From the NCBI GenBank assembly GCA_018268755.1, contig JAFDVW010000018.1, forward strand, positions 207,109 to 271,108: a stretch of DNA of 64,000 bases. The letters run 5' to 3'. The stretch comes from Acidobacteriota bacterium. Its GTDB lineage: Bacteria > Acidobacteriota > Terriglobia > Terriglobales > Acidobacteriaceae. Both the position numbers and the translations under genes were made by a program. The stretch's first letter is position 1; the number at the start of each line of letters is the position of its first letter. The notes beneath the pieces were generated by a model. It was not told the DNA's origin. It was given only the letters and a program-made list of their open reading frames with translations, and made no database searches. This document shows positions 1 to 7,852 of the stretch, in pieces.

Positions 1-605
1 ATGATGTCGGCGATATCGGCGGGATGCAGCTTGGCCAGACGTTCGTGGGAGATCTTTAGCTTAACGCGACGCGCCGGGTCGGTCTCGATCAGGTCCACGA
101 AGTCCCAGGGAATCATGCGCGGGGGAAGCTGGCGCAGCAGGGGCTGCAGCGCCGTGTGCGGCACCACTCCCTTGAGCAGACGGCGCACCGCGCCGCGCAT
201 GCCCACGTCCACCGAACCGATTTTGAGGACGGTGTGGTTCTCGGAGAACTCCTGATGCAGATCGACATCGTTGACGCGGACCACTTTGCGGCCGTGCACG
301 TCGATCACCTGTTGGTCGAGTAAGTCGCGCTCCAGCAGGAACATACCTTCCGCGCCGTCGGCCGGAGCCCAATCGGCGGGAGCGGAGGTGGTGTGAATGC
401 CGCCATTCACCGACTGCACCGCCTGAAAAGGGACTAGGCGATTCCCCTCCCGGGTGCGGACAATGAATGTGGAAATCCGGGCGCGATCTTCCTGGGGGGT
501 GAGGGCCAATTCGCGCACCCGTCCATGGTGCTTACCGGTGGAATCGAACACCGGCGCCCCCAGCAACTCGGTTAGCGCGACCATGGACATAGCAAGCTTG
601 AGCAT
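1..605 (-). CDS. PRC-barrel / MgtE N-domain-like protein (partial, C-terminus outside window)
   Basis: The frame is open from an ATG at 605 down to the left edge, giving 201 codons with no stop. The first ~95 residues (MLKLAMSMVALTELLGAPVF, then HHGRVRELALTPQED and RISTFIVRTREGNRLVPF) look like a PRC-barrel, a small beta fold found in ribosome maturation and photosynthetic reaction-centre proteins. A second barrel-like repeat follows (QQVIDVHGRKVVRVNDVDL). The last visible residues (RLAKLHPADIADI) match the start of the cytosolic MgtE N domain of magnesium transporters. In that family PRC-barrel and MgtE N/CBS domains can occur together without the transport domain. I cannot see whether the membrane part exists here. 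The product is cytosolic at its N-terminus. Family assignment is by motif only. Confidence 0.7.
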   Translation of the reverse strand, partial: MLKLAMSMVALTELLGAPVFDSTGKHHGRVRELALTPQEDRARISTFIVRTREGNRLVPFQAVQSVNGGIHTTSAPADWAPADGAEGMFLLERDLLDQQVIDVHGRKVVRVNDVDLHQEFSENHTVLKIGSVDVGMRGAVRRLLKGVVPHTALQPLLRQLPPRMIPWDFVDLIETDPARRVKLKISHERLAKLHPADIADI

Positions 606-966
606 ACTGAACTAGCGCGCGGGAATCCAGAGAGTGCGGCGCTTTTTGTCTCGCAATCGGCAAATCGCCGCAACATGTCTGCCAGTCATCCTTCGTCCGC
701 CGTTCTCCGCGTCCCGGCGGCGGCAAATTTTGAGCCAAAATCTCCCCGGAGTTTCCTGCCGGGACGCCATCTCTTGCACAATTGCTCCGCTGGGACACGA
801 AAATGGGCGTTGCTTGCGCCTTTCTTGGCGCAGAACATTGACATTTGCCCGCTGACAAGCGAAACTACCGCCTTTACTGCTGTTTCCGGGCTATACTCGT
901 GGTGTACCCAAGACTTGGAAACAATTTGCAGGCTTTGCCAATCCCTGATCGTTTTGAACCTTTGCT
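606..966. other. Intergenic region between divergent genes, no gene seen
   Basis: These 361 bases separate the leftward MgtE-type gene from the rightward RsbW-like gene, so they should carry both promoters. Frames that cross it lack family motifs and look like chance openings. A TATACT hexamer at 892-897 is the best minus-10 candidate for the rightward pair. A TTGACA at 838-843 has no matching minus-10 at normal spacing. Confidence 0.5.
892..897 (+). promoter_or_regulatory. Candidate minus-10 box for the rsbW/rsbV-like pair
   Basis: TATACT lies 69 bases upstream of the ATG at 967, which would give a leader of about 60 bases. The minus-35 position is poor, so this is only a candidate. Confidence 0.35.
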
Positions 967-1413
967 ATGACCGAACACCGGGTCTCCTATACGCTCGACT
1001 CAACGCTGGAGACGGTGGAGAGCGCCGAGCGCTCCGCCAGTGAACTTGCGACGGAGATCGGCTTTGACGAAGACCAGGTCATGCAGATTTCCATGGCGGT
1101 GCGGGAGGCGGCGATCAATGCCGTCCTGCATGGTAATGCCTATGACCCCGGCAAGAAGGTTTCCCTGGATTTTGAAACCACGGCCCGGGACATGATCATC
1201 ACCATTCGCGACCAGGGGCCGGGGCTCGATGTCAGCAAAATTCCCGATCCTCTGGCGCCAGAGAATCTGTTAAAGACATCCGGACGAGGGATCTTTCTGA
1301 TCCGTTCGTTCATGGACGAAGTACATATTCACCCGTCCAAGACGGGCACAGAAATCAAACTTGTAAAGCACGTCGGCGGACCCCCCGCAGGCGGCAAGGA
1401 GGCTTCCCAGTGA
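967..1413 (+). CDS. RsbW/SpoIIAB-like anti-sigma factor serine kinase
   Basis: A 148-residue cytosolic protein with a single GHKL-type ATPase fold (HATPase_c_2). The N box is visible around residues 43-55 (AVREAAINAVLHG), the G1 box at about 79-85 (DQGPGLD), and the G2 region at about 103-112 (TSGRGIFLI). In this family the kinase binds a sigma factor or response regulator and phosphorylates a STAS-domain antagonist on serine. The next gene encodes exactly such a STAS protein and overlaps this one (its GTG at 1410 overlaps the TGA at 1411-1413), so the two are translationally coupled partners. No sigma factor or PP2C phosphatase lies next to them, so the controlled target is unknown. Confidence 0.85.
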   Translation: MTEHRVSYTLDSTLETVESAERSASELATEIGFDEDQVMQISMAVREAAINAVLHGNAYDPGKKVSLDFETTARDMIITIRDQGPGLDVSKIPDPLAPENLLKTSGRGIFLIRSFMDEVHIHPSKTGTEIKLVKHVGGPPAGGKEASQ

Positions 1414-1754
1414 GCATGAAGACCAGTACTCGTCAGGTGGACGGGGTCACCATCGTGGATTGCAGCGGCCGCATCACCTTGGGCGAGGGCAGCGTTGTAT
1501 TGAAAGATACCGTGCGTGAATTGCTTTCCAAGGGCCAGAAGAAAATCCTTCTGAACCTCGGCGACGTGACCTACATCGACAGCTCGGGGATCGGCGAGCT
1601 GGTCAGCGCCTTCACCACCGTCCGCAACCAGGGTGGCGAGTTGAAGCTGCTGAACCTGACCAAGAAGGTCCATGACCTGCTGCAGATCACCAAGCTGTAC
1701 ACCGTTTTCGACGTGAAAGACGACGAAACGGCGGCAGTGAAGTCCTTCAACTAG
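1410..1754 (+). CDS. STAS-domain anti-sigma factor antagonist (RsbV/SpoIIAA-like)
   Basis: A protein of 114 residues made of one STAS domain. The conserved phosphoserine motif YIDSSGIGEL is present at about residues 55-64; the serine there is the usual target of the partner kinase. The unphosphorylated protein normally binds the RsbW-type kinase and frees its target. The start is either the GTG at 1410, overlapping the upstream stop, or the ATG two codons later at 1416; the ATG is equally plausible. It forms a two-gene operon with the kinase and is followed at once by an intrinsic terminator. Confidence 0.88.
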   Translation: MSMKTSTRQVDGVTIVDCSGRITLGEGSVVLKDTVRELLSKGQKKILLNLGDVTYIDSSGIGELVSAFTTVRNQGGELKLLNLTKKVHDLLQITKLYTVFDVKDDETAAVKSFN

Positions 1755-1773
1755 CTTTTTCACATCGACAAGC

Positions 1774-1802
1774 GGGCCGGTCGCGAGCGACCGGCCCTTT
1801 TT
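1774..1802 (+). terminator. Intrinsic terminator after the rsbW/rsbV-like pair
   Basis: A 10-bp perfect GC-rich stem (GGGCCGGTCG / CGACCGGCCC) with a CGAG loop is followed directly by TTTTTGT. It sits 20 bases after the STAS stop codon. Confidence 0.9.
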
Positions 1803-1907
1803 GTCTGTCCCGTCGCGCGCTTCCATTTTGGGAAAAGCGGCAATAATTTTATTCGCCCGCCCCACCTCTTTTCCGGCTTCCCACTACAATGGGCCTGCGG
1901 TCGTGCT

Positions 1908-2456
1908 ATGCAGTGGCAAAGATTAATTTGTCGCGCCATTTTTTGCGCTTGCCTTGGATCCAGCTTGCCTTCCACCGGGGAGTGCATTCCCTTTCCTGAG
2001 GCCCGGAACCATGTGGGCGAGACCCGGTGTGTGACCGGCAAAGTCTTCCGGGTGCAGCGCGGCAACCGCGGCGTGCACTATCTGGATTTCTGCGAAGACT
2101 ACCGGGTGTGCCCGTTTACCGTGGTGGTTTTTCCCCGTGATCTACGCCAGGTGGGAGACATCCGCCAGTTACAGGGACGCATGGTGGAGATTCACGGCGC
2201 CATCAAGCTCTATGACGGACGGGCGGAGATCGTGCTGCGCCTGTTCCAGCAACTAAGCGGAGAAGCCGCATCCATCCCCGCCCTGCCGAAAAATTACGAC
2301 GTCGAGAAAAAGGGCCGCTACAATGCCGGCCGGTTCAGCTATGCCACGCCCAGCCACAGTTCCAACCGGAAGCGGCAGACGCCGACACTGACCCAGGTCC
2401 CCAAAGATGCCGACGCTACGTTTTCTCCCTCTGAGGAAACTGGGCCGGACCGCTGA
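1908..2456 (+). CDS. Exported OB-fold-like protein of unknown function
   Basis: A protein of 182 residues. The N-terminus (ICRAIFCACLGSSL) looks like a short signal peptide. Residues ~27-117 carry the alternating strand pattern of an OB-fold: IPFPEARNHVGETRCVTGKV, then HYLDFCEDYRVCPFTVVVF, then GRMVEIHGAIKLYDGRAEIV. Similar domains occur in secreted nucleic-acid-binding or nuclease-associated proteins, but no catalytic motif is visible. The last ~60 residues are polar and probably disordered. A TACAAT at 1885-1890 could be a minus-10 box giving a very short leader. The gene converges on the glycosyltransferase gene that ends at 2463. Confidence 0.65.
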   Translation: MQWQRLICRAIFCACLGSSLPSTGECIPFPEARNHVGETRCVTGKVFRVQRGNRGVHYLDFCEDYRVCPFTVVVFPRDLRQVGDIRQLQGRMVEIHGAIKLYDGRAEIVLRLFQQLSGEAASIPALPKNYDVEKKGRYNAGRFSYATPSHSSNRKRQTPTLTQVPKDADATFSPSEETGPDR

Positions 2457-2462
2457 CCCGGC

Positions 2463-3638
2463 CTAGACCAGGCCGTTGCGCAAATCTTCCAGCGGATAAA
2501 ATGTCCCCCGCCAGGTCACGCCGCCCTGGCCCAGAGTCAGCGCGGTGGAACGCGCCATCGTGTACATAAAAAGGGTGGTGCTGATGGGATGCAACAGGAA
2601 GTAATACGCGGGCACCGCGGAACGCCACGACATACCCAGATAAATCAGAAACATGGACAACAGCGCGACGCCATAAGGCAGGCGTGCCCAGCCATGCGCC
2701 AGCCAGATCCCCAGAAAGGGCATCAGGTTGAGAAATCCCAGGGCCACGCAGGACAAAACCGCGCGCAGCCATTGGAAGGACATGATGGCGAAGAAATTTT
2801 TCGTCAGGTTGCGCACCACTCCCATGGCGCCGAAGGCCCAACGAATGGAAATCAGGTCTTCGCCGAAGACATTGCGCTGAGCGTGGCCGGCATTCTTCAC
2901 CACTTTGCCCAGCTTCATATCGTCAAGCACTTCCATGCGCAGGGCTTTGTAGGTGCCGATTTCTTCATACACTCGCCGCCGCACCATATTGAACGCCCCC
3001 ACTCCCATGTGGTCCTTAGTATCGGGATCGGCCACCTTCCAGGGCCGATGCCCGAAGACGAACAGGGTCTGGAAGAAGGCGATCATCATCTTCTCTCCCG
3101 CGGTCTTCATGATCATGCGGGGAAACAACACCACATGGTCGGCCGGCTCAGCTTCAGCATAAGCCAGGGCCCGGCGCAAGGCGTCCGGCTTGAAGAGCAC
3201 GTCGGCGTCGGTAAACAGCAGCCAGTCGCCCTTGGCTTGTTGCGCCGCCATCCACATGGCATGAGTCTTGCCCAGCCAGTGCGCGGGCAGATCGCGCACA
3301 TGCAGCACTTTCAGGATGCCGTGCGCCGCAGGACTGGCAGAAACACGGTCCATGATTTCGCCGGTGCGGTCGGTGGAGCGGTCATTGACGGCGATGACTT
3401 CATAGTTGTCGTAATCGAGGGCCAGCAGGCTGCGCAGTCCCTGGGCGATCGTCTCCTCCTCATTGCAGGCGGGGACAATCAGGGTGACGGAAGGATTTCC
3501 TTGCGGCGTGGCCGGGCTTCGGTCCCACTCCGGCAAGGAAATGTCCGCAATCTTCGGCATGCCAAGCGCGGCCCCCACAATGCGGGAAAACCAAGCCAGG
3601 GCCAGGATGCTCCCGGCAATCCAATGGAAGTAACTCAT
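2463..3638 (-). CDS. Membrane-bound family 2 glycosyltransferase (HpnB/CrtQ-like)
   Basis: A 391-residue protein. The frame opens 46 codons earlier, but the ATG at 3638 is chosen because it overlaps the upstream MFS stop in an ATGA arrangement and begins a typical N-terminal membrane anchor (WIAGSILALAWF). The GT-A core shows VPACNEEETI near residue 50, VNDRSTDRTGE, and the metal-binding LLFTDADVLF with DAD. Three or four hydrophobic segments follow in the last 120 residues. The nearest families are hopene-associated HpnB and carotenoid-type glucosyltransferases, which glycosylate isoprenoid lipids at the inner membrane. The hopanoid cluster starts only 6 kb away, so a lipid acceptor is plausible but not shown. 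It forms an operon with the MFS gene. Confidence 0.75.
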   Translation of the reverse strand: MSYFHWIAGSILALAWFSRIVGAALGMPKIADISLPEWDRSPATPQGNPSVTLIVPACNEEETIAQGLRSLLALDYDNYEVIAVNDRSTDRTGEIMDRVSASPAAHGILKVLHVRDLPAHWLGKTHAMWMAAQQAKGDWLLFTDADVLFKPDALRRALAYAEAEPADHVVLFPRMIMKTAGEKMMIAFFQTLFVFGHRPWKVADPDTKDHMGVGAFNMVRRRVYEEIGTYKALRMEVLDDMKLGKVVKNAGHAQRNVFGEDLISIRWAFGAMGVVRNLTKNFFAIMSFQWLRAVLSCVALGFLNLMPFLGIWLAHGWARLPYGVALLSMFLIYLGMSWRSAVPAYYFLLHPISTTLFMYTMARSTALTLGQGGVTWRGTFYPLEDLRNGLV

Positions 3639-4882
3639 TCGGGCTTGGCCCCCACCGCGACATCCGGAGGAGTCTGGAGAACGACGGGAGGCGCGAACTT
3701 CATTCCGTAAAAGAGTATGGCAGAAGAAATCACCATGGCAATGACCGGCAGGATGAAAGCGGATTGCAGCGACCACTTGTCGGCCATATATCCCATCATG
3801 GTGGGAGAAGGCACGTCGCCCAGAATATGGATGATGAAGATATTGGCGGCGATGGCGGTGGCGCGAATATGCGCGCCCACGGAATTAATCAGGGCCGCAT
3901 TCAGGGGCGAGGTATTCAGCAGAAGGAAAAAGGCGGCAATGCCGATGAATGGCAGCATCAGCGGGCCGCGCAGGAACAGCGCCACAATCATGAAAGGCAC
4001 GCCAATGGCCATGCTGGCCGCGGAAACCAGATAGTAGGAAGCGCGTGTGCGCGGCAGCAGATAGTCCCCCAGCCAGCCGCCCAGCAGCGAAGCCAGAATT
4101 CCGTCTCCCACCACGATCAGGCCAAAGGCAAAAGTGGCCGCCTCCAGAGAATATCCCCGTTCGCGCACCAGAAATGTGGGAATCCACACCTGCACCCCGC
4201 CCAAGGCGAAGGTCATGGCCGCCATGCCCAGAGTGGCCGTCCAGAATGCGGGGTTGCCCAGCAGCCCCAGAAACGTCCCGCGCTCGGGAGTTTCCGCCAC
4301 CGAGTCAAATTGGCCGCGTTGCGGTTCGGGCAGCAACATCACTGCAAAGGCCAGGATAAAGCCCGGAATCGCCGCCACATAAAAGGGAAAGCGCCAGCCA
4401 TATTCCGCCCCCAGCTTTCCTCCCAGCAGATACCCCAGCGCGGTGCCGACGGGGATCGCCAGATAGAACACGCCAAGAATGCGTCCCCGCTTGTTTTCCG
4501 AGAAAAGGTCGGCCACGAAAGTGGGCGCGATGGTGACGAAGGTGGCCTCGCCGATGCCCACGAGGGTGTGACGAATCAGCAGCTCGGTGTAGTTATGAGT
4601 GACCGCGGTCAGCAGGGTGAGGCCGCTCCAGAAAATTGCACCCAGCGCAATGATGAGCTTGCGGGAATAGCGGTCGGCCAGCGGCCCGGTAAAGGGCGCC
4701 GCCACCATGTAACAGGCGAAGAAGGCGCTGGTCAGATAACCGAGCTGGGAGTTGGAGAGATGAAACTCCGCCTGCACCAGCGGCTGCACCGCAAACAGCA
4801 CGGAGCGGTCCACATAGTTAAACAGGTTCAACGACGCCAGAACGATCAGCGCGGTGCGGGGATAGAGCTTGGCCTGGGTCAC
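3635..4882 (-). CDS. MFS transporter (Spinster-like)
   Basis: Encodes 415 residues with about 12 hydrophobic segments. The first segment contains LNLFNYVDRSVLFAVQPLVQ and the loop between helices 2 and 3 has GPLADRYSRKLII, the MFS signature. The overall pattern (NYVDR, then GIGEATFVTIAPTFVADLF) is that of the Spinster-like group, whose members move lipids or small organic acids. The substrate cannot be read from the sequence. The stop codon overlaps the start of the glycosyltransferase gene, so the two are translated together and may act on the same lipid or sugar. Confidence 0.8.
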   Translation of the reverse strand: MTQAKLYPRTALIVLASLNLFNYVDRSVLFAVQPLVQAEFHLSNSQLGYLTSAFFACYMVAAPFTGPLADRYSRKLIIALGAIFWSGLTLLTAVTHNYTELLIRHTLVGIGEATFVTIAPTFVADLFSENKRGRILGVFYLAIPVGTALGYLLGGKLGAEYGWRFPFYVAAIPGFILAFAVMLLPEPQRGQFDSVAETPERGTFLGLLGNPAFWTATLGMAAMTFALGGVQVWIPTFLVRERGYSLEAATFAFGLIVVGDGILASLLGGWLGDYLLPRTRASYYLVSAASMAIGVPFMIVALFLRGPLMLPFIGIAAFFLLLNTSPLNAALINSVGAHIRATAIAANIFIIHILGDVPSPTMMGYMADKWSLQSAFILPVIAMVISSAILFYGMKFAPPVVLQTPPDVAVGAKPE

Positions 4883-4993
4883 TTTGCGAGCGAATATATC
4901 ATGAGCACGGTGAAGCCATGTCTCGTGTCGCGCTTTGGGTTGTCAGGAAACGCAACAGCACAGAATGGCTTCGAGCGACTGCCGGCATGGCCT

Positions 4994-5392
4994 TTACTTT
5001 TTCGGTCGCGGCCACTTGGCGATGACGGTAGTGGAGATGCCGCCACGGGGGCGGAAATCGCCCTTCACTTCGGCCCACACCGGCTTGGCCCAGCGCACCA
5101 CGTCTTCCAGCACCTGGTTCACGATGTTTTCCTGAAAGATGCCCAGGTTGCGATAAGACTGCAAATACTCCTTGAGCGATTTCAGTTCCAGGCAATTGCG
5201 GTTGGGCATGTAGCGGATGATGAGGACGCCAAAATCCGGCAGTCCCGTCTTGGGGCAAACCGAGGTAAACTCGGGGTCGTCGATGACAATTTCGTATCCC
5301 GGAAACTGATTGGGCCAGGTCTCGATCTCGGGGAACGCATGGTCGAGCCCCGCTTCCGCATGTTCCGTGGTGTAAGCCGGTTTCTTGGGCAT
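4994..5392 (-). CDS. queF: NADPH-dependent 7-cyano-7-deazaguanine reductase
   Basis: QueF reduces preQ0 to preQ1 in queuosine biosynthesis, in the cytosol. The protein has 132 residues, the size of the short unimodular QueF type. The catalytic cysteine is Cys46 in FTSVCPKTG, with the general acid Asp53 in LPDFG. The NADPH-binding QueF motif ELKSLKEYLQSYRN lies at about residues 69-82. No other queuosine gene is nearby. A TACAAT on the minus strand at 5405-5400 is only 7 bases before the ATG, with AGGAAAA between, so the transcript leader may be very short or absent. The gene is divergent from the efflux adaptor gene. Confidence 0.95.
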   Translation of the reverse strand: MPKKPAYTTEHAEAGLDHAFPEIETWPNQFPGYEIVIDDPEFTSVCPKTGLPDFGVLIIRYMPNRNCLELKSLKEYLQSYRNLGIFQENIVNQVLEDVVRWAKPVWAEVKGDFRPRGGISTTVIAKWPRPKK

Positions 5393-5500
5393 TTTTCCTA
5401 TTGTATCCAGTCCTGAAAAATCAGGGAAAAGAGCTCTCTCCCTGCATATTTGCCGGACGCGGCTGCATCTAAGGGATTAACCGCAGAAATACCGGCGGCC

Positions 5501-5516
5501 GTATACAGAATGATAC
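5501..5516. promoter_or_regulatory. Imperfect dyad upstream of the efflux adaptor gene
   Basis: GTATACAGAATGATAC has matching ends (GTAT/ATAC) around a 16-bp dyad and lies 22 bases before the ATG at 5538. It could be an operator for a TetR- or PadR-type repressor, but none is encoded nearby. Weak evidence. Confidence 0.3.
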
Positions 5517-5537
5517 AGTAGTTGCGATCTCTTGAAG

Positions 5538-6788
5538 ATGGCGACCAACGGGCAGAACAACGGATTTTTCACCCGCCACCGCTGGTGGGTATGGGCAGGC
5601 GGCATTGTCGCTGCGGTCATCGTGCTGGCGTCTTTTATGTCGCGGGACGACTCGGTCCCGGTGCGCGCCGCCACGGTCAGCCGCGGCACCATTCGCAGTG
5701 TCATTTCCACCAACGGCAAGGTCGAGCCGCTGCAGAATTTTGAGGCGCATTCGCCCATCGGGACCACGGTCAAGAAGATCCTGGTGAAGGAAGGCCAGCA
5801 CGTCAAAAAAGGCCAGCTCCTGGTGCAGCTGGATGACGGGCAAGCCCGCAGCCAGGCGGCGCGCGCGCTTTCGATGGTCCGGGCCGCGGATGTCGACGTG
5901 CGCTCTCTGCAGACCGGCGGTACCCAGGAAGAGGTCTACACGCTGGAGTCGCAGCTGGCCAAGGCGCGCACCGAGCGCGATGCCGCGCAGCGAAACCTCG
6001 ATGCCCTGCGCCGCCTGCAAACCAGGGGAGCGGCCTCCAGCGGAGAAGTTCTAGCCGCGGAAGGCCAGCTGGCCCGCGCCGACGCGGACGTAAAGCTTCT
6101 AGAGCAAAAACAGAAAGACCGCTACTCGCAGCCGGAGGCGGCCCGCGTCGAGGCGCAAAAAAGCGAAGCGCAGACCACCTACGCCGCTTCCCAGGAAATC
6201 CTCGGCCAGCTGAATATCCGCGCCCCCTTTGATGGCACCGTCTATTCCCTGCCTGTCCGTGAGGGAAATTACCTGAATCCCGGAGACCTGGTCCTGCAGG
6301 AAGCCGACCTCTCCAAAGTGCTGGTGCGCGCCTTTGTGGACGAGCCCGACGTGGCGCGGCTGGCCCCGGGAGAAAAAATTGAGGTCACCTGGGATGCCGT
6401 GCCCGGCCGCATCTGGGACGGCACCATTGGCAGCGTTCCTTCCACTTTAAAATTGCGCGGTGCGCGCAATATCGGCGAGACCACCTGCGTGGTCGACAAT
6501 GCCGACTTCCGTTTGTTGCCCAATGTCAACGTGGGCGTCACCATCATTTCGGCCGAACATCACAACGTGCTGACCGTGCCCCGCGAAGCCATTCGCCAGG
6601 ACGATAGCCAGCCGTACCTCTATCAAATCGTCAACGGACAGTTGCAGCGCCGCAACCTAAAGATTGTGATTGCGAATCTAACCCAGGTAGAAATCGGCGA
6701 CGGGGTGACAGAAAAGTCGGTGGTGGCCTTGGCCTCTACCAACTCCAAACCTCTGCGCAATGGTCTGGCCGTGAGGGTGATGCAATAA
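5538..6788 (+). CDS. Periplasmic adaptor (HlyD/MacA-type membrane fusion protein)
   Basis: The gene encodes 416 residues from the ATG at 5538; a TTG two codons upstream is less likely. An N-terminal membrane anchor (WWVWAGGIVAAVIVLASF) is followed by a lipoyl half-motif (SPIGTTVKKILVKEGQHVKKGQLLVQLDD). A long alpha-helical hairpin of coiled-coil character spans about residues 105-220, then comes the second lipoyl half (IRAPFDGTVYSLPVREG) and a beta-barrel domain. Such adaptors connect an inner-membrane pump to a TolC-type channel. The expected pump (an ABC MacB or an RND protein) is missing: the next genes are a TPR protein and a TolC-like channel. The adaptor may serve a pump encoded elsewhere. 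Confidence 0.88.
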   Translation: MATNGQNNGFFTRHRWWVWAGGIVAAVIVLASFMSRDDSVPVRAATVSRGTIRSVISTNGKVEPLQNFEAHSPIGTTVKKILVKEGQHVKKGQLLVQLDDGQARSQAARALSMVRAADVDVRSLQTGGTQEEVYTLESQLAKARTERDAAQRNLDALRRLQTRGAASSGEVLAAEGQLARADADVKLLEQKQKDRYSQPEAARVEAQKSEAQTTYAASQEILGQLNIRAPFDGTVYSLPVREGNYLNPGDLVLQEADLSKVLVRAFVDEPDVARLAPGEKIEVTWDAVPGRIWDGTIGSVPSTLKLRGARNIGETTCVVDNADFRLLPNVNVGVTIISAEHHNVLTVPREAIRQDDSQPYLYQIVNGQLQRRNLKIVIANLTQVEIGDGVTEKSVVALASTNSKPLRNGLAVRVMQ

Positions 6789-6793
6789 ATCTT

Positions 6794-7756
6794 ATGGGAA
6801 CGCGGCTTAAAATCCTGGCGCTGTGCGCCCTGCTGTTTCTTCCTTTCGCCCTGGCCGCGGCCGACGTCCGCACTCTCATCTCTCAGGGACATGCGGATGA
6901 AGCTATCAACACCCTGCAGGCGAGCCTCAATGGCAATTCCAAAGACGCCGAGTCTTACAATCTGCTGGGACGCGCCTATTTCTCCATGCGTGACTGGGAC
7001 CGCGCAATTGCCGCCGGCGAAAAGGCGGTGGCGCTCGCGCCCAACAACAGCCAGTATCATCTCTGGCTGGGACGCGCCTACGGCGAGAAAGCGGACGGGG
7101 CCAATTTCCTGAGCGCCGCCTCTCTGGCCGGAAAGCTGCGCAATGAATTTGAAACCGCGGTGAAGCTCGATCCCAACAACATTGACGCGCGTTCGGACCT
7201 GGCCGAATTTTATCTGGAGGCCCCCGGCATTGTGGGCGGGGGACGCGACAAAGCGGAAGCCCAGGCGGAGGCGCTGGACAAACTCGCTCCGGCCAAGGCC
7301 CACTGGGTCCGCGGCCGTATCGCTGAAAAGCGCAAAGACCTGACCGCGGCGGAAAAAGAATATCGCGCCGCCATCGAGGCCAGCCACGGCGGGGCCCACG
7401 CCTGGTTCAACCTGGCGCTCTTTTACCGCCATCAGCAGCGCTGGGACGCCATGGAGGAAACCCTCTACCGCGCCGTGGCCGCTCCCATGGATCGGCCGGA
7501 AGTGCTCATGGAATCCGGCGAGGTCCTGTTTCGCTCGGGGCGCAATTTCCCCGCAGCCATCGAATGGTTGCGCCGTTATCTGGCGAGCAGCAATATGGTG
7601 GAGGAAGCCCCGGCCTTCAAGGCCCACTACCTGCTGGGAAGCGTATTGGAAAAGCAGGGGGACAAGCCGGGCGCGGCCCAGGAGTATCGCGCCGCACTGG
7701 CGCTGGCCAAAGACTACTCTCCAGCGAAAGAAGCGCTGAAGAAGATGGATCGCTAA
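6794..7756 (+). CDS. Exported TPR protein
   Basis: Of the 320 residues, the first ~22 form a clear signal peptide (LKILALCALLFLPFALAAA). The rest is made of tetratricopeptide repeats, for example AESYNLLGRAYFSMRDWDRA, SQYHLWLGRAYGE and AHYLLGSVLEKQGDKPGAA, in two blocks at about residues 50-140 and 185-315. TPR proteins are scaffolds for protein complexes, and this one should lie in the periplasm. The start is 5 bases after the adaptor stop, so they are in one operon. A role in assembling the adaptor-channel complex is a guess. Confidence 0.85.
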   Translation: MGTRLKILALCALLFLPFALAAADVRTLISQGHADEAINTLQASLNGNSKDAESYNLLGRAYFSMRDWDRAIAAGEKAVALAPNNSQYHLWLGRAYGEKADGANFLSAASLAGKLRNEFETAVKLDPNNIDARSDLAEFYLEAPGIVGGGRDKAEAQAEALDKLAPAKAHWVRGRIAEKRKDLTAAEKEYRAAIEASHGGAHAWFNLALFYRHQQRWDAMEETLYRAVAAPMDRPEVLMESGEVLFRSGRNFPAAIEWLRRYLASSNMVEEAPAFKAHYLLGSVLEKQGDKPGAAQEYRAALALAKDYSPAKEALKKMDR

Positions 7757-7852
7757 GGAAGATCGCGAAATCTCCGGCGGGGATGCTACGGCCCGTGCAT
7801 GCTAAAAGTCGCTTTTCCCCATCCCTCCCGCAACTCCATGGAAGGTAAAGCA

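Noticed and set aside
838..866. TTGACA at 838-843 as a promoter of the RsbW-like gene
   Set aside because: No acceptable minus-10 lies 16-18 bases downstream.
2589..5416. Very long plus-strand open frames opposite the glycosyltransferase, MFS and queF genes
   Set aside because: His/Gln-rich composition typical of antisense frames in GC-rich DNA; the minus-strand proteins have clear family motifs.
5393..5470. Possible preQ1 riboswitch upstream of queF
   Set aside because: The leader is short or absent and has no preQ1-I or preQ1-II hallmark sequence; a minus-10-like TACAAT lies right before the start.
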